Shown one piece after another: positions 1 to 7,643 of a stretch of DNA of 64,000 nt. This DNA is from Paractinoplanes aksuensis (GTDB taxonomy: Bacteria > Actinomycetota > Actinomycetes > Mycobacteriales > Micromonosporaceae): the NCBI RefSeq assembly GCF_024137025.1, contig NZ_JAMYJR010000053.1, positions 37,095 through 101,094 on the forward strand, given 5' to 3'. The position numbers and the translations under genes are program-made. The notes below the pieces were generated by a model that was given only the letters and a program-made list of their open reading frames with translations, was not told the origin of the DNA and made no database searches. Position 1 is the stretch's first letter, and the number at the start of each line of letters is the position of its first letter.

Positions 1-1
1 C

Positions 2-481
2 AAGGTCGATCCTGTCGCGGCGACCAAGCAGATCCTGGCCGGTGAGCGGCAGGCGCTGATCCACATCACCGAGGACGACAAGGACTGGAGCGCCACCTAC
101 GAGGGCCCGATCGCCATCGGCCCCGGCACCGACGACGGCGCCCGCTTCCGGCTCGTCCCGTCCGGCGGCGATGGCCTGTTCCTGATCGAGGCGCTGCGGG
201 CCCGCGAGGAGGGCGGCCGCTGGTGCGTGAACGCCGACACCCGCGACGAGCCGGTCAGCCTGGGCACGGTCAAGTGTGCCGAGAACGAGAAGACCCTGTT
301 CCGGGTCAGTGCCACCGGCAAGAAGGACGACCAGGGCCGCCCCACGCACTGGATCAACAACGAGAAGTACGGCACCGTCCAGGTCAAGAACGACGGCTCG
401 GCCCTCTACATCCAGGAGGTCGGCGACGGCGGCAGCCGCGGCACCTTCAGCTTCGTCGACCGCGGCGCCGTCGAGGGATAG
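2..481 (+). CDS. C-terminal part of an unrecognised protein (5' end outside window)
   Basis: An open frame enters from the left edge and ends at the TAG at 479-481, giving about 159 residues with no internal stop. The only start-like codons inside it (for example GTG at 227) sit in mid-domain, so the real start lies upstream of the window. The fragment is polar and glycine-rich, with WSATYEG, GGRWCVNAD and HWINNEKYG segments and no membrane span. Its mix of short Trp/Asn-containing stretches loosely recalls a beta-trefoil or lectin-like fold, but no Qx W repeat is clear enough to name a family. No function is assigned. Confidence 0.75.
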   Translation, partial: KVDPVAATKQILAGERQALIHITEDDKDWSATYEGPIAIGPGTDDGARFRLVPSGGDGLFLIEALRAREEGGRWCVNADTRDEPVSLGTVKCAENEKTLFRVSATGKKDDQGRPTHWINNEKYGTVQVKNDGSALYIQEVGDGGSRGTFSFVDRGAVEG

Positions 482-537
482 ACGCGGACGCTCGCGACGC
501 CGTTGATGGACAGGGGAGCAGGCGCTCGCGGCGCCGC

Positions 538-1335
538 TCAGGGGTAGGCGAGCAGGCGCTCCCGGCGCGAGTCGTCGTCACGCAGGGGGCAGGTGTCGCA
601 GCGGTTCTCGGCCGGCGGCCCGGGCTCGCACGTGCTGCGGTAATAGAGGCAGCACGTGCCCCGAACCTGGTGCAACCGCTCGCCCACCGGGAACGGCCGG
701 CTCCGCAGGAAGCGGATCGGGGCGTGCCGGGCCAGGGCGTCGAGCAGCCGCTGGGCCCTCGTCCAGGCGGCCTGCTGGTCGCGCCCGGCCAGTTCGGCCA
801 GCCACAAAGAAGTGGCGGTGACGTCGTCGGCGGCCAGCCCCCACAGGTTGCGCAGGCCGAACGGGGCCCGCGTGCGCACCGCCTCGAACAGCGGGGTCAG
901 CGTGGCCGCGACCCCCACCGCCCACCATTCATCAAGGGCTTTTTCGTCGGGCAGCACGACGCTGTCCGGATGGGCGGCCGCCGGGTCGACGGCCAGAACC
1001 GCAATTCTTCCCGTACGAACCCCGCGCGCGTCGAACTCGCCCGTGCCCGACGGCAGCGCGGTCAGGTTGGCCGGCGCCGGATCGGGGCAGCGCCGGTCGA
1101 GCAGCATCGAGCCCACGGTCGGCCCGATCACGGCGGCGGCCAGGGCGGAGCCGAGGGTGCTGCCGGCAACGTTACGACCGCCGTGCTCGGCGATCAGCAG
1201 GGCGAGCCACCGGTCGAGGAAACCGTCGGCGGCGGCCAGCGACACCCAGCCCGCTCCCGGTCGTACGGAAAAGCCCGCGTAGTCGTCGAGCGCCGCCAGC
1301 CGAGCGGCGGTCTCGTCGACCGGGGCAGGCGTCAT
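538..1335 (-). CDS. FhuF-like siderophore-iron reductase, (2Fe-2S)-binding
   Basis: A 265-aa protein whose C-terminus has two adjacent cysteines (GTCCLYYRS) followed 16 residues later by CDTC. This CC-x(n)-CxxC arrangement holds the unusual [2Fe-2S] cluster of FhuF and related ferric-siderophore reductases, although the spacer is longer than the 10 residues classical in FhuF. Such enzymes release iron from imported ferric siderophores in the cytosol. The ATG start at 1333-1335 is the first base of a near-consensus iron box (1335-1353), which supports both the start and iron-responsive control. It stands alone, with no transporter genes next to it. Family assignment is firm from the cysteine pattern; the siderophore substrate is unknown. 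Confidence 0.85.
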   Translation of the reverse strand: MTPAPVDETAARLAALDDYAGFSVRPGAGWVSLAAADGFLDRWLALLIAEHGGRNVAGSTLGSALAAAVIGPTVGSMLLDRRCPDPAPANLTALPSGTGEFDARGVRTGRIAVLAVDPAAAHPDSVVLPDEKALDEWWAVGVAATLTPLFEAVRTRAPFGLRNLWGLAADDVTATSLWLAELAGRDQQAAWTRAQRLLDALARHAPIRFLRSRPFPVGERLHQVRGTCCLYYRSTCEPGPPAENRCDTCPLRDDDSRRERLLAYP

Positions 1336-1353
1336 GCGGTAAGGCTAACCTAA
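1335..1353 (-). promoter_or_regulatory. Iron box (DtxR/IdeR/DmdR-type operator)
   Basis: On the minus strand the site reads TTAGGTTAGCCTTACCGCA. Against the 19-bp IdeR/DmdR consensus (TTAGGTTAGSCTAACCTAA) the left half and centre match and three or four right-half positions differ. It overlaps the ATG of the FhuF-like gene by one base, which suggests a leaderless or very short-leader transcript repressed when iron is plentiful. Confidence 0.75.
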
Positions 1354-1371
1354 CCGCGGACCGAGGCCGAC

Positions 1372-1455
1372 GGGGAAGCGCTTCCCCTCGTAAAGCGCTT
1401 GTTTCTGCACATAGTGTTGATCGCCGAGCGTCAATATTGAGAGAGCGCTTCCCCG
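1372..1455 (+). promoter_or_regulatory. Cluster of AGCGCT-centred palindromes upstream of the secreted CBM protein
   Basis: Three sites share an AGCGCT core. GGGGAAGCGCTTCCCC at 1372-1387 is a perfect 16-bp palindrome; AAGCGCTT lies at 1393-1400; a half-conserved GAGAGCGCTTCCCC lies at 1441-1454. The core resembles LacI-family operators that control cellulose and oligosaccharide genes in actinobacteria (CebR sites are TGGGAGCGCTCCCA). The sites lie between the iron-box gene and the secreted protein at 1505, so carbohydrate control of that gene is likely. Regulator identity is inferred. Confidence 0.6.
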
Positions 1456-1504
1456 AGCCTGATACTGCCTGGCATCCCCGTCCCTCCCCCGAAGGGAATC
1501 CCCG

Positions 1505-2839
1505 ATGCGCAGGTACTTAGCGGCGATACTGCTCGCCGCGGCCACCGTCCTCGTGGCCTCCGCGCCCGCCGGCGCCGCCACAACGACGGTGCAGGCCGAG
1601 GCGTACGCCGCTCAATCCGGCAGCCAGGTCGAGCCCACTGCCGACACGGGCGGCGGCCAGAACGTCGCCTACCTCGGCGAGGGCGACTGGCTCCGGTACG
1701 ACAACGTCATACTGACCGGCGTCACCAGCGTCTCGGCCCGGGTCGCCTCCGCGGTCGGCACCGGCCGGGTCGAGCTGCGCACCGGCTCGGCCACCGGACC
1801 CCTGCTGGCCCAGTTCACGATCACGGCGACCGGCGGCTGGCAGACCTGGACCACGCTGACCGCCGCCGCGACAGCCAACCATCCGGTTGGTTCGCAAACC
1901 GTCTTCGCAGTGCTGCGCAACACCACCGGCGGCGACTTCGTCAACCTCAACTGGTTCACGTTCGGCGACGGCACGCCACCCGCCCAGGACGGCTGGGTGC
2001 CGATCGACACCGCGGCCTGGAACGCGCAACTCGCCGAGTTCCGCGCACTGACCCCACGGCCCGTGCCGGCCGGCACGGTGCGCGTACCCGAATTCAACGC
2101 GACCTGTGCCTACAGCCACTCGCACCCGGACGACCCGATCATCTTCCCGGGCCTGCCGGGCGCCTCGCACATGCACTCGTTCCTCGGCAACACCAGCACC
2201 AACGCGTACACCACGACCCGCACCCTGCTGGCCAACGCGGGCACCACCTGCCGCCCCGCGCCGGACCTGTCGGCGTACTGGATCCCGACCCTGTACCAGG
2301 GCGACCGGGTCATCGAGCCCAAGGACGTGGTCGTCTATTACGGCTCGCGCCTGACCGACCCCTCGGCCACGGTGCCCTTCCCCCAGGGCTTCCGCATGAT
2401 CGCCGGCGACGCCAAACTGCAGACGCCGACGCCCGCGGGCTCGGTCAACGCGTTCTACTGCGCCGGGCCGGGTGGCGAGATCGGGCGCAGCGCCGACGGC
2501 AACTGGCCGGTCTGCGCACCGACCGCGGTGCTCATGTTCCACCTGGTCTTCCAGGACTGCTGGGACGGCCGCAACCTCGACAGCCCCACCCACAAAGCAC
2601 ACGTGTCGTACAGCTACGACGGCACCTGCCGCGGTGACTACCCGGTGGCCATCCCCAACCTATCGTTCCTCATCGCCTACCCCACCAGCGGCAGCTCGAG
2701 CGGCCTCCGGCTGGCGTCGGGGATGGCCTCGTCGATGCACGGCGACGCGTTCATGGCCTGGGAGAACCGGGCGCTCGGCGAGCGGGTGAAGAACTGCGTC
2801 GTCCAAAAAGCGAAGTGCAACACCAACGGCGACTTCTAA
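1505..2839 (+). CDS. Secreted CBM6/35-like plus DUF1996 protein
   Basis: A 444-aa exported protein. Residues 1-24 form a Sec signal peptide (MRRYLAAILLAAATVLV, cleavage after AGA). Residues ~28-155 resemble a CBM6/CBM35 carbohydrate-binding module (VQAEAY at its start, GDWLRYDNV, then NLNWFTFG at its end). The remainder is a DUF1996 domain, recognised by the HSHPDDPIIFPG and GASHMHSFLGN segments, conserved cysteines and HLVFQDCWDG. DUF1996 proteins are secreted by actinobacteria and fungi, often joined to carbohydrate-binding modules; their activity is not established. The ATG at 1505 follows GAAGGGA by 7 bases. The AGCGCT palindromes upstream suggest induction by a plant polysaccharide product. 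Confidence 0.85.
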   Translation: MRRYLAAILLAAATVLVASAPAGAATTTVQAEAYAAQSGSQVEPTADTGGGQNVAYLGEGDWLRYDNVILTGVTSVSARVASAVGTGRVELRTGSATGPLLAQFTITATGGWQTWTTLTAAATANHPVGSQTVFAVLRNTTGGDFVNLNWFTFGDGTPPAQDGWVPIDTAAWNAQLAEFRALTPRPVPAGTVRVPEFNATCAYSHSHPDDPIIFPGLPGASHMHSFLGNTSTNAYTTTRTLLANAGTTCRPAPDLSAYWIPTLYQGDRVIEPKDVVVYYGSRLTDPSATVPFPQGFRMIAGDAKLQTPTPAGSVNAFYCAGPGGEIGRSADGNWPVCAPTAVLMFHLVFQDCWDGRNLDSPTHKAHVSYSYDGTCRGDYPVAIPNLSFLIAYPTSGSSSGLRLASGMASSMHGDAFMAWENRALGERVKNCVVQKAKCNTNGDF

Positions 2840-2897
2840 ACCGGGTCCACCGTTCGCCGATCATGCCCGGGTCAGAACACTGGGCAGGGGGTACGCG

Positions 2898-4367
2898 GTG
2901 GGCAGATGGCGCCGGCCGGCGGCCTGGCAGGCCTACCTCGCCCTGTGCGCGTTGGCCTCCGGGGTCTACTACGCGTTTCCGTACGAAATCGTGCAGTCGG
3001 TCGTCGTCGCCGTGCTCGGCATGTCGGCGGCCGGCGCCATCGTGGCCGGCGTCAAAATCAACAAGCCGGCCGTACGCTGGCCCTGGTACCTGCTGGCGGC
3101 CGCGCGCGCCTGTTTCGCGCTGGCCGAGGTCGTCTACTGGTTACAACACTTCTCGACCGGGGGCGACGTCTTCCCCGGGTACGCCGACTGGTTGTACCTG
3201 GCCTTCGCGGTCATGCTGGCGGTGGCGGTGGTCGGCCTCGTCCGGGCCCGCCGCCCCGGCAAAGATCTGCCCGGCCTGATCGACGCCCTGGTGCTGTCCA
3301 CCGGTGCCGCCATGCTGGCCTGGGTCTTCCTGCTGGTTCCTTATGTACGGGCCGAGGACCTGAGCGCTCTGGGCCGGGCGGTCTCCCTGGCCTATCCCGT
3401 CTCCGACCTGCTCGTCCTGGCCGTGCTGTCCCGCCTGGTGACCGGCCGCGGCGACCGCCCGCCGGCCTATTGGCTGTTCGTCGGCAGCGTGATCGCCCTG
3501 CTCATCGCCGACGTCGGCTACGCCCTGCTCGAGCTGAGCATCGGCTACACAGCGGGCAACATCGTCGACCTGGGCTGGCTGGCCATGCAGGCCCTGGGTG
3601 GCACGGCCGCGCTGCACCCGTCGGTGGCCGCGCTGTCGAGACGCAGCGCCCCCGTGGCCGCCCAGGCCACCGCCCCGCGCCGCCGCGTCATCATGCTGGC
3701 CGCGGCCAGCCTGACCGCGCCGGCCGTGCTGGCCATCGAGTGGCTACGCGGCATGCCCATCGACGTCCCGGTCATCGTGGCCGGCAGCACCATCCTGTTC
3801 CTGCTGGTCATCGCCCGCATGGACGGCCTGGTCCGCCAGCTGGCGGGCGCGCTGCACGCGGTCGAACGCCAGGCCAGCACCGACCAGCTGACCGGCCTGG
3901 CCAACCGCCGCCGGTTCTACGACCGCTGGTCCACCACACTGACCACGTCCACCGGCCCGACCGCGCTGCTCTATCTCGACCTGGACGGCTTCAAACCGGT
4001 CAACGACACGTACGGCCACGAGGCCGGGGACGCCGTGCTGGTCGAGGTGGCGGCCCGCATCAACGCCGCGATCCGCGTGGGCGACGTCGTGGCCCGCCTC
4101 GGCGGCGACGAGTTCGCCGTGATCCTGCCCGACACCGACGACGAGCTGGCCGGCACGGTCGCCGAGCGCATCCTGAAGTCGCTCTCGGAGCCCTTCGACG
4201 CCCTCTCCCACGAGGTCTGCGTAGGCGCCAGCATCGGCGTCATCACGGCCACCCCCGACGCCAACCCCGAAGCCGAACTCCGCCGAGCCGACCAGGCCAT
4301 GTACACCGCCAAAAACAGCGGCCGCAACCGCGTGCACCACAGCTTCCCGGTAACGTCCGCCGTCTAG
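2898..4367 (+). CDS. Membrane diguanylate cyclase (GGDEF)
   Basis: A 489-aa protein that should make cyclic di-GMP from GTP. The first ~300 residues contain eight or nine hydrophobic helices without a recognised sensory motif. Residues ~325-480 are a GGDEF domain with STDQLTGLANRR at its start, DLDGFKPVND, intact GGDEF (402-406), and an RVGD inhibitory site five residues before it. An active enzyme with product inhibition is therefore expected. The GTG start at 2898 follows a CAGGGGG ribosome-binding site. There is no EAL domain. It is one of five c-di-GMP genes in the window, and its membrane region is similar in style to those at 57914 and 60284. Confidence 0.92.
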   Translation: MGRWRRPAAWQAYLALCALASGVYYAFPYEIVQSVVVAVLGMSAAGAIVAGVKINKPAVRWPWYLLAAARACFALAEVVYWLQHFSTGGDVFPGYADWLYLAFAVMLAVAVVGLVRARRPGKDLPGLIDALVLSTGAAMLAWVFLLVPYVRAEDLSALGRAVSLAYPVSDLLVLAVLSRLVTGRGDRPPAYWLFVGSVIALLIADVGYALLELSIGYTAGNIVDLGWLAMQALGGTAALHPSVAALSRRSAPVAAQATAPRRRVIMLAAASLTAPAVLAIEWLRGMPIDVPVIVAGSTILFLLVIARMDGLVRQLAGALHAVERQASTDQLTGLANRRRFYDRWSTTLTTSTGPTALLYLDLDGFKPVNDTYGHEAGDAVLVEVAARINAAIRVGDVVARLGGDEFAVILPDTDDELAGTVAERILKSLSEPFDALSHEVCVGASIGVITATPDANPEAELRRADQAMYTAKNSGRNRVHHSFPVTSAV

Positions 4368-4380
4368 GCTCTCCCGAGGG

Positions 4381-4515
4381 CGAACGGGGCGCTCGGCATC
4401 TTCCTGCGATCACGACGGGAACGGGTCACCCCCGAGGCGGTCGGCCTGGCCCCCGGGCCCCGGCGTCGCACACCCGGCCTGCGCCGGGAAGAGGTGGCGC
4501 TGTCGGCCGGTCTGA
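4381..4515 (+). pseudogene. Remnant of an MmyB-like XRE regulator (N-terminus only)
   Basis: Translated in the frame of 4494, this stretch gives LGIFLRSRRERVTPEAVGL followed by RRTPGLRREEVALSAGLT. This is the hallmark N-terminus of actinobacterial MmyB-like helix-turn-helix regulators (compare GLRREEVAMLAGMSV in the intact gene at 14412). There is no start codon in frame close by, and homology stops abruptly at the turn of the helix-turn-helix. Such regulators usually sit beside a reductase or epimerase they control, which matches the broken epimerase that follows. Confidence 0.7.
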
Positions 4516-4583
4516 CAGGAACTCCGGATTCCACGGTCCGGTGTCCTACCGCCCCGATCGCGGGCGAGCCTACGGTCGGCGTC

Positions 4584-5055
4584 ATGCGGGTTCTGGTCAC
4601 AGGCGGTACAGGATTCATCGGTTCGGCCGTCACCACGGCGCTGCTGCGGGACGGCCACGAGGTCGTGGCGCTGGTCCGCGACACCTCCCGGCCGCTGACG
4701 GCCGGGGTCACCGCGCGCCCGGGAGACATGACCCGACCCGAAACGTACGCACCGCTGGTAGCCGACGTCGACGCAGTGATCCACGCCGCGCAACTGTCGG
4801 CCGGCGGCCGGCTGACCCGCGGCCGCGCCCGCGCGGTCTTCGCCGCCGACCGCCTGATGACCAGGACCTTGGCCGAGGCCTGCCTGACCCACGGCCGCCG
4901 GCTGATCTACACCGGAGGCTGCTTCGACTGGGGCGACCACGGCCACGACTGGATCGACGAGGACACGCCCCGGCACCCTCACCGACAGGCGCCGGCCACG
5001 CCGAACAAGCGACCCGGCTGGACGAGCGGCATCGGACGGAGGGGCTCGACCTCGG
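4584..5055 (+). pseudogene. Broken NAD-dependent epimerase/dehydratase
   Basis: The ATG at 4584 opens MRVLVTGGTGFIGSAV, a Rossmann GxxGxxG motif of extended short-chain dehydrogenases, followed by GDMTRPETY and IHAAQLS. After WIDEDTP (about 4970) the sense of the protein moves to another frame (APSPTGAGHAEQATRLDE, RTEGLDL), so a frameshift lies near 4967-4980. Recognisable sequence ends near 5055, roughly half the normal 300-residue length, and the catalytic YxxxK is absent. The gene is dead by both frameshift and 3' truncation. Bases 5056-5117 hold nothing I can identify. Confidence 0.75.
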
Positions 5056-5117
5056 CTTCTGCGGTTGCTCCTGGCCCCGCCGGCCGTCGCGGACGAGATT
5101 CGCAACACCGTGTGCGG

Positions 5118-5163
5118 ACGCGGCCGCTCTCACGCGCGTACGAAGGGGCGAGAGCGGCCGCGT
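5118..5163 (-). terminator. Strong stem-loop terminator of the small secreted gene
   Basis: ACGCGGCCGCTCTC at 5118-5131 pairs perfectly with GAGAGCGGCCGCGT at 5150-5163 across an 18-base loop. It lies about 35 bases beyond the stop codon of the minus-strand gene at 5199. No U-tract follows, as is usual for high-GC actinobacterial terminators. Confidence 0.7.
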
Positions 5164-5198
5164 GTGACTGTCAGCGGTCGATGATCCGCAGTTCGGTT

Positions 5199-5549
5199 CT
5201 ACAGGTCCGTCCGGGGGCCGCCGGGAGCGTCGACCCACTCCCGCCAGTGGAACGAGTACTGCTGGACGCGGTTGACGACCCGGTAGATGATTTCGACGTA
5301 AGCGTTGCCGTATTGCCCTTGCCACGCGATCATGCGGTTGTAGGCGTCAGTGTGACTGCCGTACCAGATGCCCCAGTCGAACCAGGGGGACCAGTAGGCG
5401 GGCTCGACGTCTCCCGACGAGGCATTCACGGTGACACCGGCCGGCGGGGAATCAGCCGGTGCAGCTTGAGCCGGTACGGCAGTCGCGGTGAGACCCACAG
5501 CAATTGCCGTGGCCACCATGCCGAATTTCACGGCACCCAATTTTCTCAC
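5199..5549 (-). CDS. Small secreted protein of unknown function
   Basis: A 116-aa protein with a Sec signal peptide (residues 1-30, ending TAVPAQAAPA) and a mature part of about 85 residues rich in Trp and Tyr (AYWSPWFDWGIWYG, YSFHWREWVDAPG). The GTG start at 5547-5549 is preceded by AAGGAG seven bases upstream, an excellent ribosome-binding site. No cysteines are seen. The C-terminal half resembles the divergent neighbour at 5798 in the order of a YWS motif, a YG turn, a Tyr-rich stretch, a W..W element and a final D-PG, so the two are probably distant paralogues. Function is unknown. Confidence 0.8.
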   Translation of the reverse strand: MRKLGAVKFGMVATAIAVGLTATAVPAQAAPADSPPAGVTVNASSGDVEPAYWSPWFDWGIWYGSHTDAYNRMIAWQGQYGNAYVEIIYRVVNRVQQYSFHWREWVDAPGGPRTDL

Positions 5550-5797
5550 TCGTACTCCTTGGATCTCGACACTTCGGGCTCGCCGAACGGCGGACCACGA
5601 CTTTCACTGTCCACGCTAGACAATCCGAGTGGAGATCTTCTTTACCAGTTCGGCGAAGTCGTATGGCGGAAGTAAAGAACGGGCCTTCCCTGCTGGTCGA
5701 CCGACGAGTTACTTCAATGAAGTCAGTATCAAGTCTTTTTTCACAGCAACTTGGAACACTCAACTCCGCCAGAATTGAGGACTACCGTGGGGGGTTC
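5550..5797. promoter_or_regulatory. AT-rich divergent promoter region
   Basis: These 248 bases separate two divergent secreted-protein genes and are far richer in A and T than the flanks (for example GTATCAAGTCTTTTTTCACA at 5727-5746). No long ORF or strong palindrome was found. The length, base composition and divergent genes suggest two promoters and possibly a regulator-binding region. Confidence 0.5.
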
Positions 5798-6130
5798 ATG
5801 CGAACGCGACGGGCATTGTTGATCGGGATAGCGACTGCGTTGATCGCGGGTGGAGCCGCGGCCGGCACTCAATCCGAGGGCTTGACGGCATCGACCGGTT
5901 CGGAGTTGTCGCGAGGAGTCGCGGTGACCGTTTGGCGCGCCGTCTACTGGTCACAGAGATACGAGCAAGCCTATCAGCTTTACGCCCTTCTCTCCGAAGA
6001 GCACTATGGCGATAAAGAATACAAACTGAATTACTCGAATGGCGCTTGGACCGTCTGGGAACGGAACATCTACGCTGATCCCGGAACAGGAACGGGCCGC
6101 ATCCGGCAGTCGCGTTCGGTAGCGCTGTAG
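5798..6130 (+). CDS. Small secreted protein, related to its divergent neighbour
   Basis: A 110-aa protein starting at the ATG at 5798, after a GGGGGG stretch, and opening MRTRRALLIGIATALIAGGA, a signal peptide. The mature part contains VYWSQRYEQAYQLY, EEHYGDKEY and AWTVWERNIYADPG. An open frame runs further upstream to 5504, but that part is low-complexity translation of the intergenic region and lacks a ribosome-binding site, so the start at 5798 is preferred. Sequence order and aromatic spacing match the divergent gene at 5199, suggesting an ancient duplication. No known family is recognised and no function is assigned. Confidence 0.75.
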   Translation: MRTRRALLIGIATALIAGGAAAGTQSEGLTASTGSELSRGVAVTVWRAVYWSQRYEQAYQLYALLSEEHYGDKEYKLNYSNGAWTVWERNIYADPGTGTGRIRQSRSVAL

Positions 6131-6167
6131 GCCCGTCGGGCGCCGCGCACCAGCCACCTGGAGGTTG

Positions 6168-6617
6168 TCAGGCGCTGGCGATGGCCTTGTCCAGCAGGGC
6201 GTGCAGTTGCTTTTGCTCTGTTTTGTCGAGGCCGGCCAGTGGTGAATGCCGCGCGACGAGTTCGATCAGTTCCTCGCGTACTCGCCGGCCGTCGGCTGTC
6301 AGTACCAGGGTGCGGACCCGGCCGTCGCGGGGGTGGGGGCGGCGTTCGGCGAGGCCGCGTTCTTCGAGTTTGGCGCTCAGCAGGGTGACGTTGGACGGGT
6401 CGCAGTGCAGCTGGGCTGCGAGCTTGCGCAGGGGTAGCGGGTCGGTGTCGGGGCGCAGCAGCCAGACCAGGTTGGCCACCGACTCGGTGAGGTCGAGGCG
6501 TTCGAGGCCGGCCCGCATGCGTTCGGTCACCTGGCCGGACAAGGTCATCACCTGCCCCAGCAGGGCCACCGCGATCTCGTCCGCCACGAAGCCGACAATA
6601 GCCTGCGCCTCGTTCAA
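6168..6617 (-). CDS. MarR family transcriptional regulator
   Basis: A 149-aa winged-helix regulator: an N-terminal dimerisation helix, then the DNA-binding core PLRKLAAQLHCDPSNVTLLSAK, and a wing with RRPHPRDGRVRTLVLT. The DPSNVT recognition helix and the DGR wing are typical MarR features. The likely start is TTG at 6615-6617, whose last two bases are the first two of the TGA ending the upstream oxidoreductase gene, so the two are translationally coupled. No ATG or GTG gives full MarR length. It probably senses a substrate or product of the oxidoreductase and represses both genes through the inverted repeat at 7596-7622. Confidence 0.88.
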   Translation of the reverse strand: MNEAQAIVGFVADEIAVALLGQVMTLSGQVTERMRAGLERLDLTESVANLVWLLRPDTDPLPLRKLAAQLHCDPSNVTLLSAKLEERGLAERRPHPRDGRVRTLVLTADGRRVREELIELVARHSPLAGLDKTEQKQLHALLDKAIASA

Positions 6618-7594
6618 GGGATCAGGACGAGCTTGCCCTGGACTTCCCGGTTCTCCAGCCGCCGGTGCGCTTCTGCGGCTTCGGCGAGCGGGAGTGTCGT
6701 CACCTCGGGCGCGATGCTCCCGTCGGCCAGCAGGTCGATCAGCGCCGTCATGTCGGCCCGGAACGCGGCCGGATCCTTGCGCACCATATTCAGTACGGTG
6801 TGGACTGCCAGCCGAGGGCCGGGAGTCAGTTTCGCTCGGGCGATGGCGGCGAGAGTGCGCGCGAGAGCGCCGGCCTTCGAGTACCCGGCGTCGGCGGTGA
6901 AGCTGAACCCGTACGAAATAACCACGCCTTCGCGAGATGTCGCCCGCCGGGACACCGCTAGCGAGGGACCACCGACGGGATCGAAGGTGGCCGCCACCGG
7001 CGCGGGAAGCGCGGTGGGGTCCGCGACCCAGGTCGCACCGAGCGATTTCACCCGTTCGCGGCGGGCCGGGCTGGAGGTGCCGTAGACCTCGACGCCGGCC
7101 GCGCGGGCGATCTGCGTCAGCGCCGAGCCCACTCCCCCGGCCGCACCGAGCACGAGCACCGACTGCCCCGGGCGGGGTTTCGCGACGTGATGGAACATCT
7201 GCCACGCGGTCAGGTAGTTGAGCAGCAGCGCGTCCAGGACGGCCGCGTCGAGCCCGTCCGGCATCGGCACGACCTGGGTCGTGGGCGCGAGCACATGGGT
7301 GGCGTAACCGCCCGTCCCGACCAGGGCGCCGACCCGGTCCCCGACGGCGAACCCCGTCACCTGCGGCCCCAGCTCGAGCACGTGGCCGACGACGTCGAAT
7401 CCCAGCACCTCGGGCAGCGCGCCGGGGCTCAGCCCCCGGCGGGTGGCGATGTCGTGGAAAGCGACGCCCGCCGCTTCGGCCCGGATCAGCACCTGCCCCG
7501 GACCGGGTGCCGGCCAGGGAGCGGTCTCGGCCACCAGCACTTCTGGCCCACCGGGAGAGGTCAGTCGTACCCGGGTCATGCTCACGTCGCTCAT
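6614..7594 (-). CDS. Zinc-independent MDR NADPH:quinone-type oxidoreductase
   Basis: A 326-aa medium-chain dehydrogenase/reductase. The N-terminal GroES-like domain (residues ~5-125) lacks the zinc ligands of alcohol dehydrogenases, and the cofactor domain shows VLVLGAAGGVGSALTQIARA, the AxxGxxG motif of the quinone oxidoreductase branch. It probably reduces a quinone or enone with NADPH. Start choice: ATG at 7594 gives a natural N-terminus before MTRVRLTSPGGPEVL; ATG at 7579 is also possible; an upstream TTG at 7621 would run through the operator and is unlikely. It is the first gene of a two-gene unit with the MarR regulator. Confidence 0.88.
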   Translation of the reverse strand: MSDVSMTRVRLTSPGGPEVLVAETAPWPAPGPGQVLIRAEAAGVAFHDIATRRGLSPGALPEVLGFDVVGHVLELGPQVTGFAVGDRVGALVGTGGYATHVLAPTTQVVPMPDGLDAAVLDALLLNYLTAWQMFHHVAKPRPGQSVLVLGAAGGVGSALTQIARAAGVEVYGTSSPARRERVKSLGATWVADPTALPAPVAATFDPVGGPSLAVSRRATSREGVVISYGFSFTADAGYSKAGALARTLAAIARAKLTPGPRLAVHTVLNMVRKDPAAFRADMTALIDLLADGSIAPEVTTLPLAEAAEAHRRLENREVQGKLVLIP

Positions 7595-7595
7595 G

Positions 7596-7622
7596 CTTGA
7601 GACAATACATGAGTTACTCAAG
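7596..7622. promoter_or_regulatory. Probable MarR operator
   Basis: CTTGAG at 7596-7601 and CTCAAG at 7617-7622 form an inverted repeat flanking ACAATACATGAGTTA. It lies immediately upstream of the oxidoreductase start and is unusually AT-rich for the region, matching a MarR-type site over a promoter. Confidence 0.55.
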
Positions 7623-7643
7623 CTTCTAGGATGCCCGCGAGTG

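Noticed and set aside
5504..5797. A long N-terminal extension of the small secreted protein at 5798
   Set aside because: It covers the divergent promoter, lacks a ribosome-binding site and would place the clear signal peptide in the middle of the protein.
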